A stretch of DNA of 64,000 nt from Unio delphinus (GCA_029339505.1 JAQISU010001235.1:36733815-36797814), one strand, 5' to 3'; shown: positions 48,600 through 61,214, counted from the first letter of the stretch. Notes: generated by a model not told the origin, from the letters alone. Numbers and translations are program-made.

Positions 48600-50940
48600 G
48601 CGGTGGTCACTTTTAAGTTTTCATGCTTTCCAGACTGCAAGGCTTCTTTCACCACGTCAAAGTTCACCACCTTTTGCGGAAAAGCGGGATGATCAATCAG
48701 AGGCAGGCAAGGCTTTGCGCTTGATCAATCTTTTAAATTGTCCAATGTTGTCCAGGTCGATGTTTTCGGTCAGCATTTGTGGATGTCCTGCCAGAAAGTG
48801 ACGATATTTGCACACGGGAGGACACAGCGAACACACTTCCAAGTATCAGATTTCTTCTCCTTTCTCCTTGTCAGCATGGTACATCAGACAGGTGGCATTC
48901 TTCAATACACCGTACAAACTGTTTCGCGAATTCAATGTGTCAATCACGATGCGTTTAATTTCGGGATCGGTTTTTAAACGGTGATCATACTCGTGTTCCC
49001 ACATTTCAACCACTTAGTATCCTTGCTGTTTTAATTTCAAGCGGCATTGACACGTAGCCTGGTACAAGTCTTCAATGGTAAGTTGTACAAATCTGATTTT
49101 TGGTGTCATGTTGAGAGCATCAGAGGAGACATCCATGAAATAAGTACCCGTTAAACTCGTACACGATCTTGGGGTCTTCTAAGTACCAACCATACACCGA
49201 ATACTTTCAGATGGTCTGTTTGCCTCCTCCGTTTTGGTATGATGAATCCATTTGTCTTCCTAATCGCACAAGTAATGAAGCTAGCGTAGGGCTTTGCCCG
49301 AGTATAGATGTTTGACATTGGGGGCTAATGATAGCCATGGTGTTTTCGGCGGTCCGTGACGTTATGGCGCCGCCGGTTTGGCGCCGGCCGGTTTGGCGCG
49401 ACCGTTTTGGTGCTAGGATGTTTTGGCGTGGGCCGTTTTGGCGCCAGACGTTTTGGCACCGACAAAAGGATTAGCATCAAAAGATTACACATTATCCTTA
49501 AGATAATTAGAGGCCATGTCGGAATTTACAAAAGGATTAAGAAATAACAATATAAGCAGGATGCTTAAGATAATTGACTCTATTGGTATATTGTCCTGTG
49601 AGTCAGGACCATTTAAAGATTAACAATTTAATATTTTGATGTCTAACGTGTTATTCATATTTGAAAACGAAAGCAATGATAAGGTAAAATAAGTCCACGC
49701 ATAGGATTAACGATTTAGCCATTCAAGCTTAAACCCACTTCTATATAGTTGTTTGTTTATACAAGTGTGCTGTCAAATGTATTAACGTAAAAGTGGTTTT
49801 TTTTCCGGAAATAAGCATTATGAAATCGAAGCGTGGCCAAAAAAAAAGTACGCGCACGATGGATATCAATACTTATGTGATAAATACAGTGCCGATAAAC
49901 TTCAAAGATTTTTACGATGCGAGTTAAAAAAACGAATGTTCAGCCCGTCTTCACACCGCTGCAGATGAAGGCCAATTCATTCTACTGATGAATGAACATA
50001 ACATAGGTTTAGTTAAAGTTATTTTAATAACACACATGCTGATAATTTGAATAATTTTATATTACACTTACACACTACATCTCTTTGATCGCTGAGGTAA
50101 TCCATGTTGTCTTTACCTACTCCACTAATATATGGTTACCTCTCAACAGGAATAACAATTGCTCGGCGCCAAAGTGGCCGGCGCCAAAACCGGCCCGTGC
50201 CAAAACGGCCAGCGCCAAAACGGTCGCGCCAAACCGGCCGACGCCAAATCGGCGGCACCAAAACGTCCTTCTTCGTGTTTTCGGGTACGAATCGTTGTCA
50301 GTATACAAAGGAACATAATTTGGTGATGGTGCTGGCTTCTTTCAAAGGATCAATCCCGTTCTTGTTCGAAATTGACTTTAACATTTCTTCCTCTGAAAGT
50401 CTAAAGGGTCCGAGACGTAACTGTGGTACCAAGCGTAGAAAGCTTATCGTTGTTCGGTGCGCATAATGTTGGGGGCGTAGTACTGAGCATCAGGCAAATG
50501 TGGCAGAACATCGTGCTGATTGGCTTTAGTATTGAAAAAGTGTGGGAAATGGCCTTTGACCATTTGTGCCATTCCAAACGTTTTAGGCTTTCGAATCAAA
50601 GGCATGGCCATGTTACTCAAAGAATGTTTAAACTGCACTTGTCATACTTGCGTTGAAATGATTTTAGCTCCGTTCAAAGTCACTTTCGGACGTTATGTAC
50701 TTTGTTCCGTATAGTATCTGTGAAGAATTTGCCCATCGTATCCCCAGAAACTGTGAGCCATCACCGTGCCATGGCTCTGACAATCTCCGTAACGATCGAT
50801 TTCCTCTTGGCTCCATGTCTCGTCAATGGGCCTTTGGGCGAAATTGGCTAGCGTGTGTGGTCCCCGAAAGATTTTTTCACGTCCTCCAGGAATCTTTCTG
50901 CAGTAAGGGAAATGACTAAAGATAGGCTTTTGAATGCACT
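48600..50940 (-). pseudogene. Polinton-like DNA polymerase B relic, interrupted
   Basis: Decayed protein-primed family B polymerase on the minus strand. Upstream part (50,940-50,285): the frame 50,638-50,444 has the exonuclease-side block KTFGMAQMVKGHFPHFFNT and LPDAQYYAP typical of Polinton PolB. Downstream part (49,260-48,600): YEFNGYLFHGC near 49,155, VVEMWEHEYDH near 48,990 (with a stop just before it), and a LIKRKALP block near 48,720. Stops, shifts, a 925-bp Mutator-like insertion (49,350-50,274) and a (GA)n run just upstream show it is dead. The catalytic palm is not seen intact. Confidence 0.8.
49350..50274. mobile_element. Mutator-like element with GGCGCC-rich long TIRs
   Basis: About 100-base inverted ends built of short subrepeats such as ggccgttttggcgc: left 49,359-49,465, right 50,160-50,268. 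GTGTTTTCGG is repeated directly on both flanks (49,340-49,349 and 50,275-50,284), a 9-10-bp duplication as made by Mutator/MULE transposases. Inside, 49,865-49,990 on the plus strand, broken frames contain YLCDKYSADKLQRF and an RCELKK-like block resembling a FLYWCH zinc finger, a domain carried by many animal MULEs. A deletion derivative. Confidence 0.75.
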
Positions 50941-50952
50941 TCTCGCACGCTC

Positions 50953-50953
<1 letters not shown>

Positions 50954-51032
<79 letters not shown>
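50954..51032. repeat. (GA)n microsatellite
   Basis: About 39 GA units inside or at the 5' edge of the polymerase relic. Confidence 0.97.
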
Positions 51033-51037
<5 letters not shown>

Positions 51038-52420
51038 AAATCAAATGACAAATCTAAGATGACACCACTCTGAATAGCAGTTACTTGCAATTGAAAGTCA
51101 AAGTTCTGAAAGGGAACGAAACCAATCCAAAGGAAGATGTCAGAGTAGACCCGTGAACATTTTCATGCGTTCAGTATTCATCAGAGTGGATTTATACTTG
51201 AATAGCAAACTGATCAACAGCAGCATGCATCATGGATATTTCCTTACTAAGAGTATCTTGAAAACCTCGTCGTGTACGGTAAAGAAGCGATGACAACACA
51301 CCTGGGTGCTTCCGTGGTATGGAAACGTGTCACTTCGAACGTCTGCAGCCTGCAGCGACACAGAATTGTCAGATGATCTTCACTATGTTGGATTTAACAC
51401 CGTCGAAATAAAATCAAACAAGGGCGTAGCTTCGGATTGATGGATCGTTTGCATTTGTACATATGGTTGCAAGATATTTACGAAATGGAGTGGATGTGCG
51501 CCTTAGACTGAATTGATGTAATGTCTTCTTCCATTTGATGGATAAAGCTAACGAGTACAAAACAATCACTGAGTAAGCCTGACTTTATGTGTGCCATGAG
51601 GACATTATACCTAAGCGTTAAACGAAATCAGTAAAACAGAGCAGAACGACAGCCAAGGATCCACTACGACGAATGGAAGTGAAAACTTCATCCTTTCCTC
51701 TGAAGTCCGATAAAGATGGAATATAATGTTTTCGAATGACTACTTCCCACACGTTTACTCTCTGGTATCGTCAGCAATAGATCATCAACGAGCCATAGAT
51801 CAAAATCCTTTCGAGTTCAAGCTGTTGTGTACCAGACCCTGTGAACCTAACTTCGCCCAGAACATTTTTACGTTAGATATTACTAGACACTTTGTAACAC
51901 AGGACATTTAGGTACCAACAGCAGCCACGGCATTTCATACGACGAATCCGCAGAAGGATATGCTTTGTGGATCCTTGATTCCTCTCTAGACCAAAGCAGA
52001 GAGGAAGGACACTTCCACTGTATGAAATCGTGACAACTTAGTGTCTGGCTTCAGGTTACTGTAGCTCTTGTCATCTTATAGGTTGAAATTGATAATACTC
52101 TGGGAGTCAACATTATATATTTGCTGTACCGAATCGAATGAAGGAGCAGAGACCATGGTGTATCAACAATGTTGTATTATTTTTTTCAACAACGCCGTTT
52201 TAAATTTTACTTAGAATGCTTAGTGACTTGTATTGTTCAAGAATCTGACTCAATACAAAGATTCGCTTTTTCGGAATCCGGCGTGCTCTTGGTGAGTGTG
52301 ATCTTCGACGGCGACTGTGAGACTTTTCAAACTGATGTGGCTATAGACTTTGCTGGTAACAGACAGTTTGGTCATCCCTCTCAACTTTCCGATGCCATCT
52401 TTCTTTGGGAGCTTTTCTAG
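51033..52420. other. Degraded sequence, no gene recognised
   Basis: Probably the upstream part of the Polinton-like relic, judged by GC content closer to that relic than to the AT-rich flanks, but no motif was recognised on either strand. The right border of the relic is not visible. Confidence 0.35.
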
Positions 52421-52429
52421 TGTGGTTGT

Positions 52430-53400
52430 TTTCTATTACTTTGGCATATGTTCACTGTTCCAAATCTTACGAAGAATGTGGCACATGATTTTTTTCCGGG
52501 AAGGGGCGGGGGTGGGGTGGGGTGGGGAAGGGCCTCTCCTGCTTTTAGCATTTTTGTGCAAACTCCGTCTTCTCCACGCATCTTGTCCTTATTAAAACTT
52601 TTGATTGCTTTCCTCACGCATCTTTTGTGATGTCATCAAGGCAGATATTAAGGTATTCTTCAGCTTCTTTGATGGCCGAAATTGTAGTTGGGTAATTGTT
52701 GAGTATCAATAAAAAGTCCTGCTTCCAACATTCCAGTTTCACCTTTTCCTCTCAAAAGGTACTGTTTTTAGTATCTTTCACTGGGACGTCCTGTTACTGC
52801 CCCATGTCCACTAGTGTTCCAGTTAACTTTGGTTTCGTTTGAGGATGCTGTAGTCTCAAGATTCCCCACGTTATTTCTATTGTATTTTCAGTGTGACTTT
52901 TATCTCATCTCGGAGTCTCTTTTGATGGTCATACTTGATCTTGATATATTTATGTTGTAATATATCGTACACTGGCTTTATTTGGTGGTCTTCAATCCTG
53001 GCTTAAATTACATCTTTGCGAACACGAGATTATGGTCTCTGCCAACATTAGCGTGTCTCGTAGTGTCCCGCATTGATCCCCTCTATTTCCCATTGATTGG
53101 CGTAAAACCATATAGTCGTAATACTTTGATGATAGTGTGGTCAGTCTCGCTATGTATCCTCCTCCCATCTGGTTATTTCCAGGTCAGCTTGAGAAATTCT
53201 TGTGCGTAAAGCAGGCCCGCACCTGGGGAGGGGGGGGGGGGAGACAACCATGGCACTTGTCAGGGGCCCGAGCTATATAGGGCCCAGAATTTCCTAGGTG
53301 CGAGCCTGCGTAAAGTGTACGCCACCGATGGCAACGCTGTATATTATCTTCACATAAATCACAGAGTATCGCTTCGTTGTTTTTCCACATTACCCTCGTC
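52430..53400 (-). pseudogene. Non-LTR retrotransposon fragment (EN end and RT start)
   Basis: Minus-strand relic. Upstream, near 53,060-53,020, a frame like RHANVGRDHNLVFAKM matches the GADVGSDH.LV end of an AP endonuclease. Downstream, the frame 52,617-52,417 starts MRKAIKSFNKDKMRGEDGVC then TKMLKAGE, the usual start of the LINE reverse transcriptase (AIKSLKNGKAPGxDGV). Several stops lie between. A hAT-like MITE is inserted in its upstream part. Confidence 0.75.
53214..53309. mobile_element. Tiny hAT-like MITE (about 95 bp)
   Basis: Ends CAGGCCCGCACCTGGGGA and (inverted) CAGGCTCGCACCTAGGAA. The flanks share tgcgtaaag; an 8-bp duplication gcgtaaag fits hAT. A poly-G run lies inside. It splits the LINE fragment's reading frame. 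Confidence 0.7.
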
Positions 53401-53409
53401 CTATTCTCC

Positions 53410-54577
53410 GTTTTGTCCCCAACCTTGACGTTAACTTAAACAATATACAGAAGGACAAAAGTCTTTGTGATGTTTCACATAGCTTATTGACGGCCAATTA
53501 TTTTCGTTGTTGTTAAAATGGAAAATGTTAAGTTGCAAAATGTAATAATTTGACAGATATGTAAATTTAAAATTACATTATATGCTTTCACACACTCGTA
53601 GTGTGTGAAGTGCAGATTTAACAATTTATATTTCTTAATGGTAGCAATTTGCTGTGTAATACATCTTCCTCCATAAGTCAGTTACTTTTTAAAAAAAATT
53701 GTTAAATGTCATTGTAATCTGGTATTAAAAATTGGCGATTAAGCTACGTAAAGTTCACATTAAATTCGATTGTTAAAGGCCCCCCCTCCCCCGGCTGGTA
53801 GAATGTCGGATCCAAGGGTAGCGGATTTTATACATGCCTATGCTGTCTCGGTCTGTGTTTGGAAAAGGCACATAGATCCCATCTCTGTCGCATACTATAG
53901 CTAGTAAAATGTTAACGTAATGTGAGTGCTATTATAATCCAACCAGTTAACAACACTCGTCCGCCCTACCATTATTTCCTTATTCTCTCATAATGTGTCT
54001 AAATGTAACCTTCAAACTAACCCAAACCCAACACACCTCTTGACCCCGTCATGTCTCTTCGTCCATCTTGCATTGAATTTCCGCACCCAGGCATCCGTCG
54101 TGTTTCCTGTTTTATTATATATAGCGTTCAATTCGGATTGATTTGTCTTCTTCCTTAAATATATTGGCGTCCATGGAAGCGGGGATTTCGACGTGATCAA
54201 GTTGCTTTCATCCAACGTACGTTTCTTCCCAGGTCTTCTTCACTTAATTACTTCTAGACAGTGCTGATTTTGCAGTATTTATCATAAAATTTAAGCGCTT
54301 CTTGCAATGTTAAGATTCGTAAAACTTTTGTTGTTGTTGTAAAAGCAGGAGCACCTGTTCCGCCAAACAAGATTTGACAAGAAATTTGGCCAAAGATAGG
54401 ATTTGAAAATTCGTAATTCGGTAGCAGTTTGTATTTATATTTTGTCATCTTTTTAATCTTATTCTAATTTAAAGCCAAACATTTTTATTTTATTTTATTT
54501 GTTAGAGTTTAAGTTAAAATTTTTGATAGGTTTTATGCACCTCTCTCTTTTTTCGATATAGTCTTGTAATTTCGCGA
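53410..54577. other. Intergenic, nothing recognised
   Basis: AT-rich sequence with short chance frames only. Confidence 0.45.
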
Positions 54578-54584
54578 CCAGCAG

Positions 54585-57500
54585 GACATACACCACAATT
54601 AATTTTACTATATGTTCTCTACATATATTTCTCAGTACTGACCTTTCAACTTTGTGACAATCGATACAAATCATATGTTAATCTAAAATACATCCAAAGA
54701 TGACTTCACAGTGAAGTTCTTGTCAGGGGTTGATCAGCATTTTTTTGAGCGGCTGCAATGTAAACAGAACAGCATGTACACAGACCACATATTTCACTTC
54801 CGGATCATCACCAAGGCCTTATTACTCCATGTGCACTGTCACCAAAATAAACAGACAACCAGTCTCTCAGCTCATATTCTCAAGAATAAACAATTACCTT
54901 TAAATCCCTACAAAAAATGCATCAAAATAACTCTTCTATCACCACCAAAATGAGAGAGGAAAAAAATGTTATAAAAATAGACTAGAACTACATTCGTGGG
55001 TACTGAACTGGAAATTATATAATTGTGATGTGATTCCTGACAGGCCCAACTTTTGGGGCAAATTTTAGTAAAACATGTATATTTGCAAGCCACACCTATC
55101 TGAACTTTATACATGAAATCTTTTTGAATTTCCTTGCAAACAAGACATGTGACACCTGTTGGAAAGTGTGTAGTGCTGGTGTTCCACAGGGTGCACATGC
55201 TGATTCCAAGTGCTCTTGAGAAACCAAAACTAAATTTGCTATATCTTCCTTAATAATAGGACTTTTTTAATGCAGTACAAATATAATTGTACTACAAGAT
55301 AAGGCCTGTTTGAAAATATGTTTGAAGTTTATACATATTGATCAATTAAAATTTTAATTGAAATTTAAGTAAACATTTTAATTTATAAACTAAATTTTAT
55401 TGAAAAATGAAATTTTCATAAAAGTTTGAAAATAGAGTTTGACAAATTTTAGACAGAAAAGTTGACCAATCAATGGTATTTAAAACAAATGGTAGTTTGG
55501 GTTAGTATAACTGAGAACATTTTCCCCAGGGGTAGTGAAGTAGCATGGCTCATAGTGATTTTGGGAACAAACCACAATATTCCTGTCAAGGTGCATATAA
55601 GTGTACACACTAAAGAAGCAACAGCAGGTGCTATGTTCCATATTTATTGTGTCAGGTATTTAGGCAGTTATTTGTATAACTAATAGTGCACTCAGATTTA
55701 AACATTTGATGGGACCACTTCCATGTTTTATAGGAAAATTGCATTACATTTCAGTGTTGATAACTACAAAAAGTGACAATGGGATAAGAAAATACAGTTT
55801 CTAGGCAGGCTTTACCTTACTGAACAATGGTGCTAATCTCTCTCATGAAGATCTAAGCCATGTCTTGAGGTGCTATATATTAGTGTGGTGATATCATGAT
55901 CACTTATAGCAGTACACTGCATATGTCCATATGAAACCTTGCTATCACCATCAGACTACTGGAGAGCTTCCAAGCTGATCCAACTCTAGCACTTTGTTCC
56001 AGATACCAGGCTAGACCTGAAAAGATACAAAATGTTTTACTTAAATCTAGAAAACAGTAAGATGTATGTAAATGAAGTTAAAATGTGTTAGGTATAGTGA
56101 TTTCCAAATAACATTCAGGTTGCAAGAATAGGAAAAAGTTATTAAACTTGACAGAGTGACACTCAGAAATGTGAAGTAATAGTCATGTATTAAAGTAATA
56201 AATTCATCCTAAAAGTATATGAGGTTTCTATAGGCATATCTGGTCATTTACAGGTTAAATAACTACTCAGGTAGACTATGCATCACAAAATTTAAGGAAA
56301 TGCTGGGACAGTGAGGTTTGATCATTGGTGGAAACATTAGTACATGCCAGTATACAGGAAAGTCAAGCAACAATGTAGTAAAATAAAATATATTACTATA
56401 AGCAATCTTATTCATGAGGGAAATAATAATTCTGGATAATGCAAGAGAATACAGCCAAATGTGGCCACACATATCAACAACAGGTACCAATACATCCTAT
56501 ATCATAAACTAAATGTGAAATTCTGATCCCCAAAACTTGTAAACAAGAATGGAAATTTGCACATGTGGGACATATACAATGTACTTGTTATGATCAAATG
56601 TGCAAACATAATTCAAATGATCTGTTGGAACATTTAAAGTGTATTTTTGGGTGTTTGATAACAATTATTAAGCTCAATGGTTCAATAGAATCAGATATTA
56701 GCTGATACTACAATACCGCACTCTGTCCAAGTACTGAATTGAAATATGTTACCATACATGGGCATATTAATGAAGAAAATAACATTTTGGGATACTTTTA
56801 GTGCACACAGCCAGAAATGTGTCTTACAGATTCACTATAGGTACAATGTCATCCTATATGATATACTGAATGTGAACATTGGATCCCAAACATTCTAAAA
56901 TATGTGGATATTTGTTCATGTGGGATATGTAACAATGCTAAGATCAGTTGTACACAGTTAAACTCAAATTATCTGTTTGAATATATTTATGCATTCTTTA
57001 GAGTGTCAGTTAACAAATATTAGTAATTAACAATGCATAAATTAAGATGGATCATTAGAATTCCTATAACATCATACAGGCCACAATGGCGCACTTCACT
57101 AATCAATATCTGAACCAAATTGAATAATAAAATTGACTGCATTTTGTGTTCAACTTACATCATTTTGCTATTTTTTTTTACATCCAAGGGTAAATATACA
57201 TGTGGAAAGTATATTTTATCCCTTCAACCTGCATTTCATTTTCAGAAAGTTTAAACTGATTTAGTAGAAAACTTGAGTAGGTTCTAGTATAAAGTTTTCA
57301 TCACTGTGCTCTCACTAAACACCCTGTAACTATGTTTGTTAACAATTACTAAAGGTTATATAAGCAGATATGTGTTACTCAGGAAGTCACCCCATCATAA
57401 ACACATAAATTAACTGCTTGGACCCCTAATAAATAGTTTGAATGATCAATACAAAATAGAATCTGTTTTCACATATTTTAAATGTATGTCTCATTTTGAC

Positions 57501-58274
57501 TTACAAAGATATTTTCTCAGATAAAATTTGACAAATATCCATCATTGTATCTTGTATATGGTGTAGTATTATAAAGATGCTGATATCATTTGATATAATT
57601 TCCAAAAATATTATCTATGTGCATTTTAAGGGGCAAATTTTAATTTTTTATTTTTTAAAAAAATTTTCATTAAAATTTGAAAAATAAAATTAATTTTTAA
57701 TTTCTAATGTCATTTTTATATTTTAAATGTCAATATATATAACACCTTCAAAGTTCATGTGTTTATCATTAATAATAACATTTTTATAGCAATTTAAAGT
57801 TGATTAATATCTGCCTTGACAGGACATACACCACAATTGATTTTGCTATATGTTCTCTACATATATTTCTCAGTACTGACCTTTCAACTTTGTGACAATC
57901 GATACAAATCATATGTTAATCTAAAATACATCCAAAGATGACTTCACTCTGTGAAGTTCTTGTCAGGGGTTGATTGGTATTCTTTTGAGCGGCTGTGCTG
58001 TAAACAGAACAGCATGTAAACAGACCACATATTTCACTTCCGGATCATCACCAAGGCCTTATTACTCCATGTGCACTGTTGCCAAAATACACACAGACAA
58101 CCACTCTCTCAGCTCATATTCTCAAGAATAAACAATTACCTTTAAATCCCTACCAAAAATGCATCAATATAACTCTTCTATCACCACCAAAATGAGAGAG
58201 GAAAAAATGTTCTAAAAATAGACTAGAAGTACATTCGTGGGTACTGAACTGGAAATAATAATTGTGATGTGATT
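54585..58274. mobile_element. 3.7-kb element with 451-bp terminal direct repeats
   Basis: Two direct copies of about 451 bases (54,585-55,035 and 57,823-58,274), roughly 95% alike by eye, both starting gacatacaccacaatt and ending tgtgatgtgatt, enclose 2.8 kb of AT-rich DNA. The outer flanks share CCAGCAG (54,578-54,584 and 58,275-58,281). The layout is like an LTR retrotransposon derivative without coding genes (LARD-like), but the ends are not TG...CA, so a tyrosine-recombinase or Penelope-like origin is also possible. A minus frame at 55,198-54,908 with several Cys (TCLVCKEIQK, CKYTCFTKICPKSWAC) crosses the inner edge of the left repeat; its product is unknown. Confidence 0.7.
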
Positions 58275-58985
58275 CCAGCAGCATGAATTAAAATGCGCCA
58301 AACATAAAATATATAATTTAGATCGCCATACCCTGATGAAGTAGAGTTTTGAAGGTTCATATTTTTTTTTTATTATTGACAGACGATATTTAAGGAATGC
58401 ATACGATGCATTTGTTACATTTTAAACCTTGTAATATTTTTTGGTCATTTTGGCAGGAATTTTTTACTTCTTTCTAAGCATAAATAATACCCTTGCTAAA
58501 TCTACTTGTGCATATCTGATCATTATATTGTCTTTAGTAAAGTTGATATCATTGTGGTCTGAAATAAACAAGCACAGATAATGTGTATAGTAAAGCATAC
58601 TGATATAATATGAAACTGTTGATGTATTTAAAAAATAGAGTTAAACTGAAGAAAATCATTAAAAGAAACTCATTGAAAATTGAATTAAAAGTTGTACCAG
58701 ATAGAAATTGCTACCCAAAATGAATCATTCAAGAAATTGAAAGCTTGATCAGAAAGAGTCCATAAGAAACATAAGAAATCAAATAAAGCATCTGAATGAA
58801 ATCATCTCATTTAAATATGACATCTTGTCAAAAAATATATCAAACAAACATAAAATAATTATCTAGCAGATAGTCTTACAAAGTATGATAAAAGATGTCC
58901 AGTAATGAATAAACATGTCCAAAATGAGCAAAACAAATCAAAATTTTCATTAAAAAAATTTATAACTTATAACTCAAGGTAGATT
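58275..58985. other. Intergenic, nothing recognised
   Basis: Very AT-rich sequence, no feature supported. Confidence 0.45.
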
Positions 58986-59042
58986 AGTTCTTAGCTAATT
59001 GTGTTACCCTCTTTAAATACAGTCATTATTATTCTTCTTCTT

Positions 59043-59130
<88 letters not shown>
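58986..59130. repeat. Retroelement 3' tail plus (CTT)n(ATT)n
   Basis: gtgttaccctctttaaatac agtcattatt resembles the 41,230 tail and is followed by about 12 CTT and about 20 ATT units. Confidence 0.85.
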
Positions 59131-59133
<3 letters not shown>

Positions 59134-59139
59134 CTCATA

Positions 59140-59417
59140 AAAGATGTTTGCCAGGACTCTTGAGGTGTTGTTCTACTTAAACAATTTGCAGATTGGTCCA
59201 AAGCAAATGATGCCATTTGTTCAAAAGAGATAATGAAAGGGATACACCCAACAGCATACCAATTTCTCATGCATGCTTTTTATGTAAATTGTTGGGCAAT
59301 CTTGTTTGCATCAAACTTGATGAACCACATCAACAAACATAACATACTGTTAAACTTACAACATGAATTCAGTGAAAGAACAGTAATGTGCAATTCAGCT
59401 GATATAACAAGTCAAAG
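59140..59417 (+). pseudogene. CR1/Jockey-like reverse transcriptase fragment
   Basis: The plus-strand frame contains ASNLMNHINKHNILLNLQHE, then FSERTVMCNSADI, matching the LINE RT block (SxxxxHLxxHxILxxxQHGFRxxRSCETQL). The upstream part (QFADWSKANDAICSKEIMKG) may be decayed text of the same copy. The catalytic region is absent, and the copy is cut by the hAT-like element at 59,418. Confidence 0.6.
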
Positions 59418-60086
59418 CTGGGTTTAAAACTAACTTTTTTATTAACTAGTCAAGCAGACTAACATGACAAAAGACATACTAGTCTGCAGCAAAATCCATT
59501 AGTCCATAAATTAGAACATCCAATTTCAAATTAGCATTTTTTCATCCACCATTTTTGAATGCTTTTTGCAGATGCTGCAAAACATGGTATTTACTTCAGG
59601 GTTAAAGTTAAGCCACATCCGACATTATTTCCACTTTTCTAGAAAAGTTCGGTTCCTACTTTCTTTATCATACTGTTTGTCACGTTCCCTTTTGTCCTCA
59701 TTTTGTCAGTCTTCTGTCTTTGGGCTTGATTTTCCACAACTTGAACAAATCATCACATTGTTCTCTTTGTTTTATTTGCTCAACTATGATCTTGATCGGT
59801 GCGACAATAACGCTTTGCACATCATTTATAATGTTTAATATAAAGCGCCTAGGTGATCTGGATTTACATATGGGAGTTGCAACAAATTCAATAACTAAAA
59901 ATAGCAAGTTTATTGCCTGCATTTCTGTTAATAAATTCATTAAAAAATACCAGGAAGCAAACTTTATAATAATTACATGCATTCAATTTTTATTAGTCAG
60001 GCAGACTTGTATTGGAACATATTTATTAGTCCTGGAGAAAAACTATTAGTCGCGGACTAATGGACATGCGTTAGTTTCGAACCCTG
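59418..60086. mobile_element. hAT-like non-autonomous element (669 bp)
   Basis: Left end CTGGGTTTAAAACTAACTTT; the right end reads, inverted, CAGGGTTCGAAACTAACGCA. About 13 of 17 positions agree. CAGGGTTCGAAA-type ends are common in invertebrate hAT elements. No clean 8-bp target duplication was found, so the borders are provisional. Confidence 0.5.
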
Positions 60087-60519
60087 CAAATAATATATGT
60101 AATTTTCTGCTAAGAGACCCTTTCTTTTTTTAAATACTATATATCAGCAATCAAACTGAAAACTAATTTTACAGTAAGACTATTTGCAAATGATTCAGTC
60201 CTGTGTCTTGCTGTTGGTAATAACTCAGACTTCATCAAGATCTTTCAATTTTCGAAAAATGGAGAAATTGTAGGAAATAATTTGATTGCTCTTCGGTCTT
60301 AAACTTAATAGAAAAGAACAATGACCAACAGGTTTGGTAAAATTCAACAAATAATTAATTTTTTTAGAATACAGAGTGAAAACTGAAATAGAACTTTCAG
60401 TATTGTGAATTTTATCTCGAATCATTTTCAAAAAGATGTCACAAGTAAAAATGTATGAAGGTCCAATTGAATTCCAGTGGTATTCTTATAAATTCCAATA
60501 TTGAATGTGTTGATGTACA

Positions 60520-61206
60520 TATTGTTGTTCCGATTATCGATTATAATCGATCATCAGTTGGTTTAGCAGATAATCGATTGTGAACTCCATAATCGATTGT
60601 GTGTAAAGGGAGACTACTTTTTAGGTGTATGCAAAGCACAAAGGTTAGTAAAACTCCCAGCCACTAAAGTTGACCTGAAATTTATTAATTAACTTCACAA
60701 CTACAAATATGAAATATTATGATTCATAATTAGGAACATATAGTCATTATTACATGGTCAAGTTGTTAGATTGTTGAGTTAATACATTTAAACACATTTT
60801 GTTGATTTGTTTCAGTCAAATTGCAACATCTTTTGTAGTATTTATAAACAATGACAAACATGTTCCTCTATACTTTAAATTATAGACACATCACATGTGA
60901 ATGAAAGAATTTCGGGGGATTGTAGCAGTATTTCAGTTACATATGATTAATCAGCCATCAAAAATTGTGTTCATTTAACAAAGTTGTAGAACAAAAGTAA
61001 CACACAATGTAATATTATTGTCAGGTTAAAGTATACATGTCATTGAAAGAGATTACTCCTGTACATTTATAAACATTCTGAACTCCAAAAGATATAACTG
61101 TTTAAAAAAATTAAAATTTGCTCTTAATAACCGATTATAATCAATGATCAGTTGGTTAAGGGGAACCGATTATCGATTATGAATTTCTGACTGATTCCCA
61201 TCACTA
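60520..61206. mobile_element. hAT-like element with cgattataatcg motifs
   Basis: GATGTACA is duplicated on both sides (60,512-60,519 and 61,207-61,214). The left end starts TATTGTTGTTCCGATTATCG; the right end inverted starts TAGTGATGGGAATCAGTC. Near both ends are palindromic runs cgattatcgattataatcg and the shared block gatcagttggtt. An 8-bp duplication fits hAT. No transposase frame. Confidence 0.65.
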
Positions 61207-61214
61207 GATGTACA

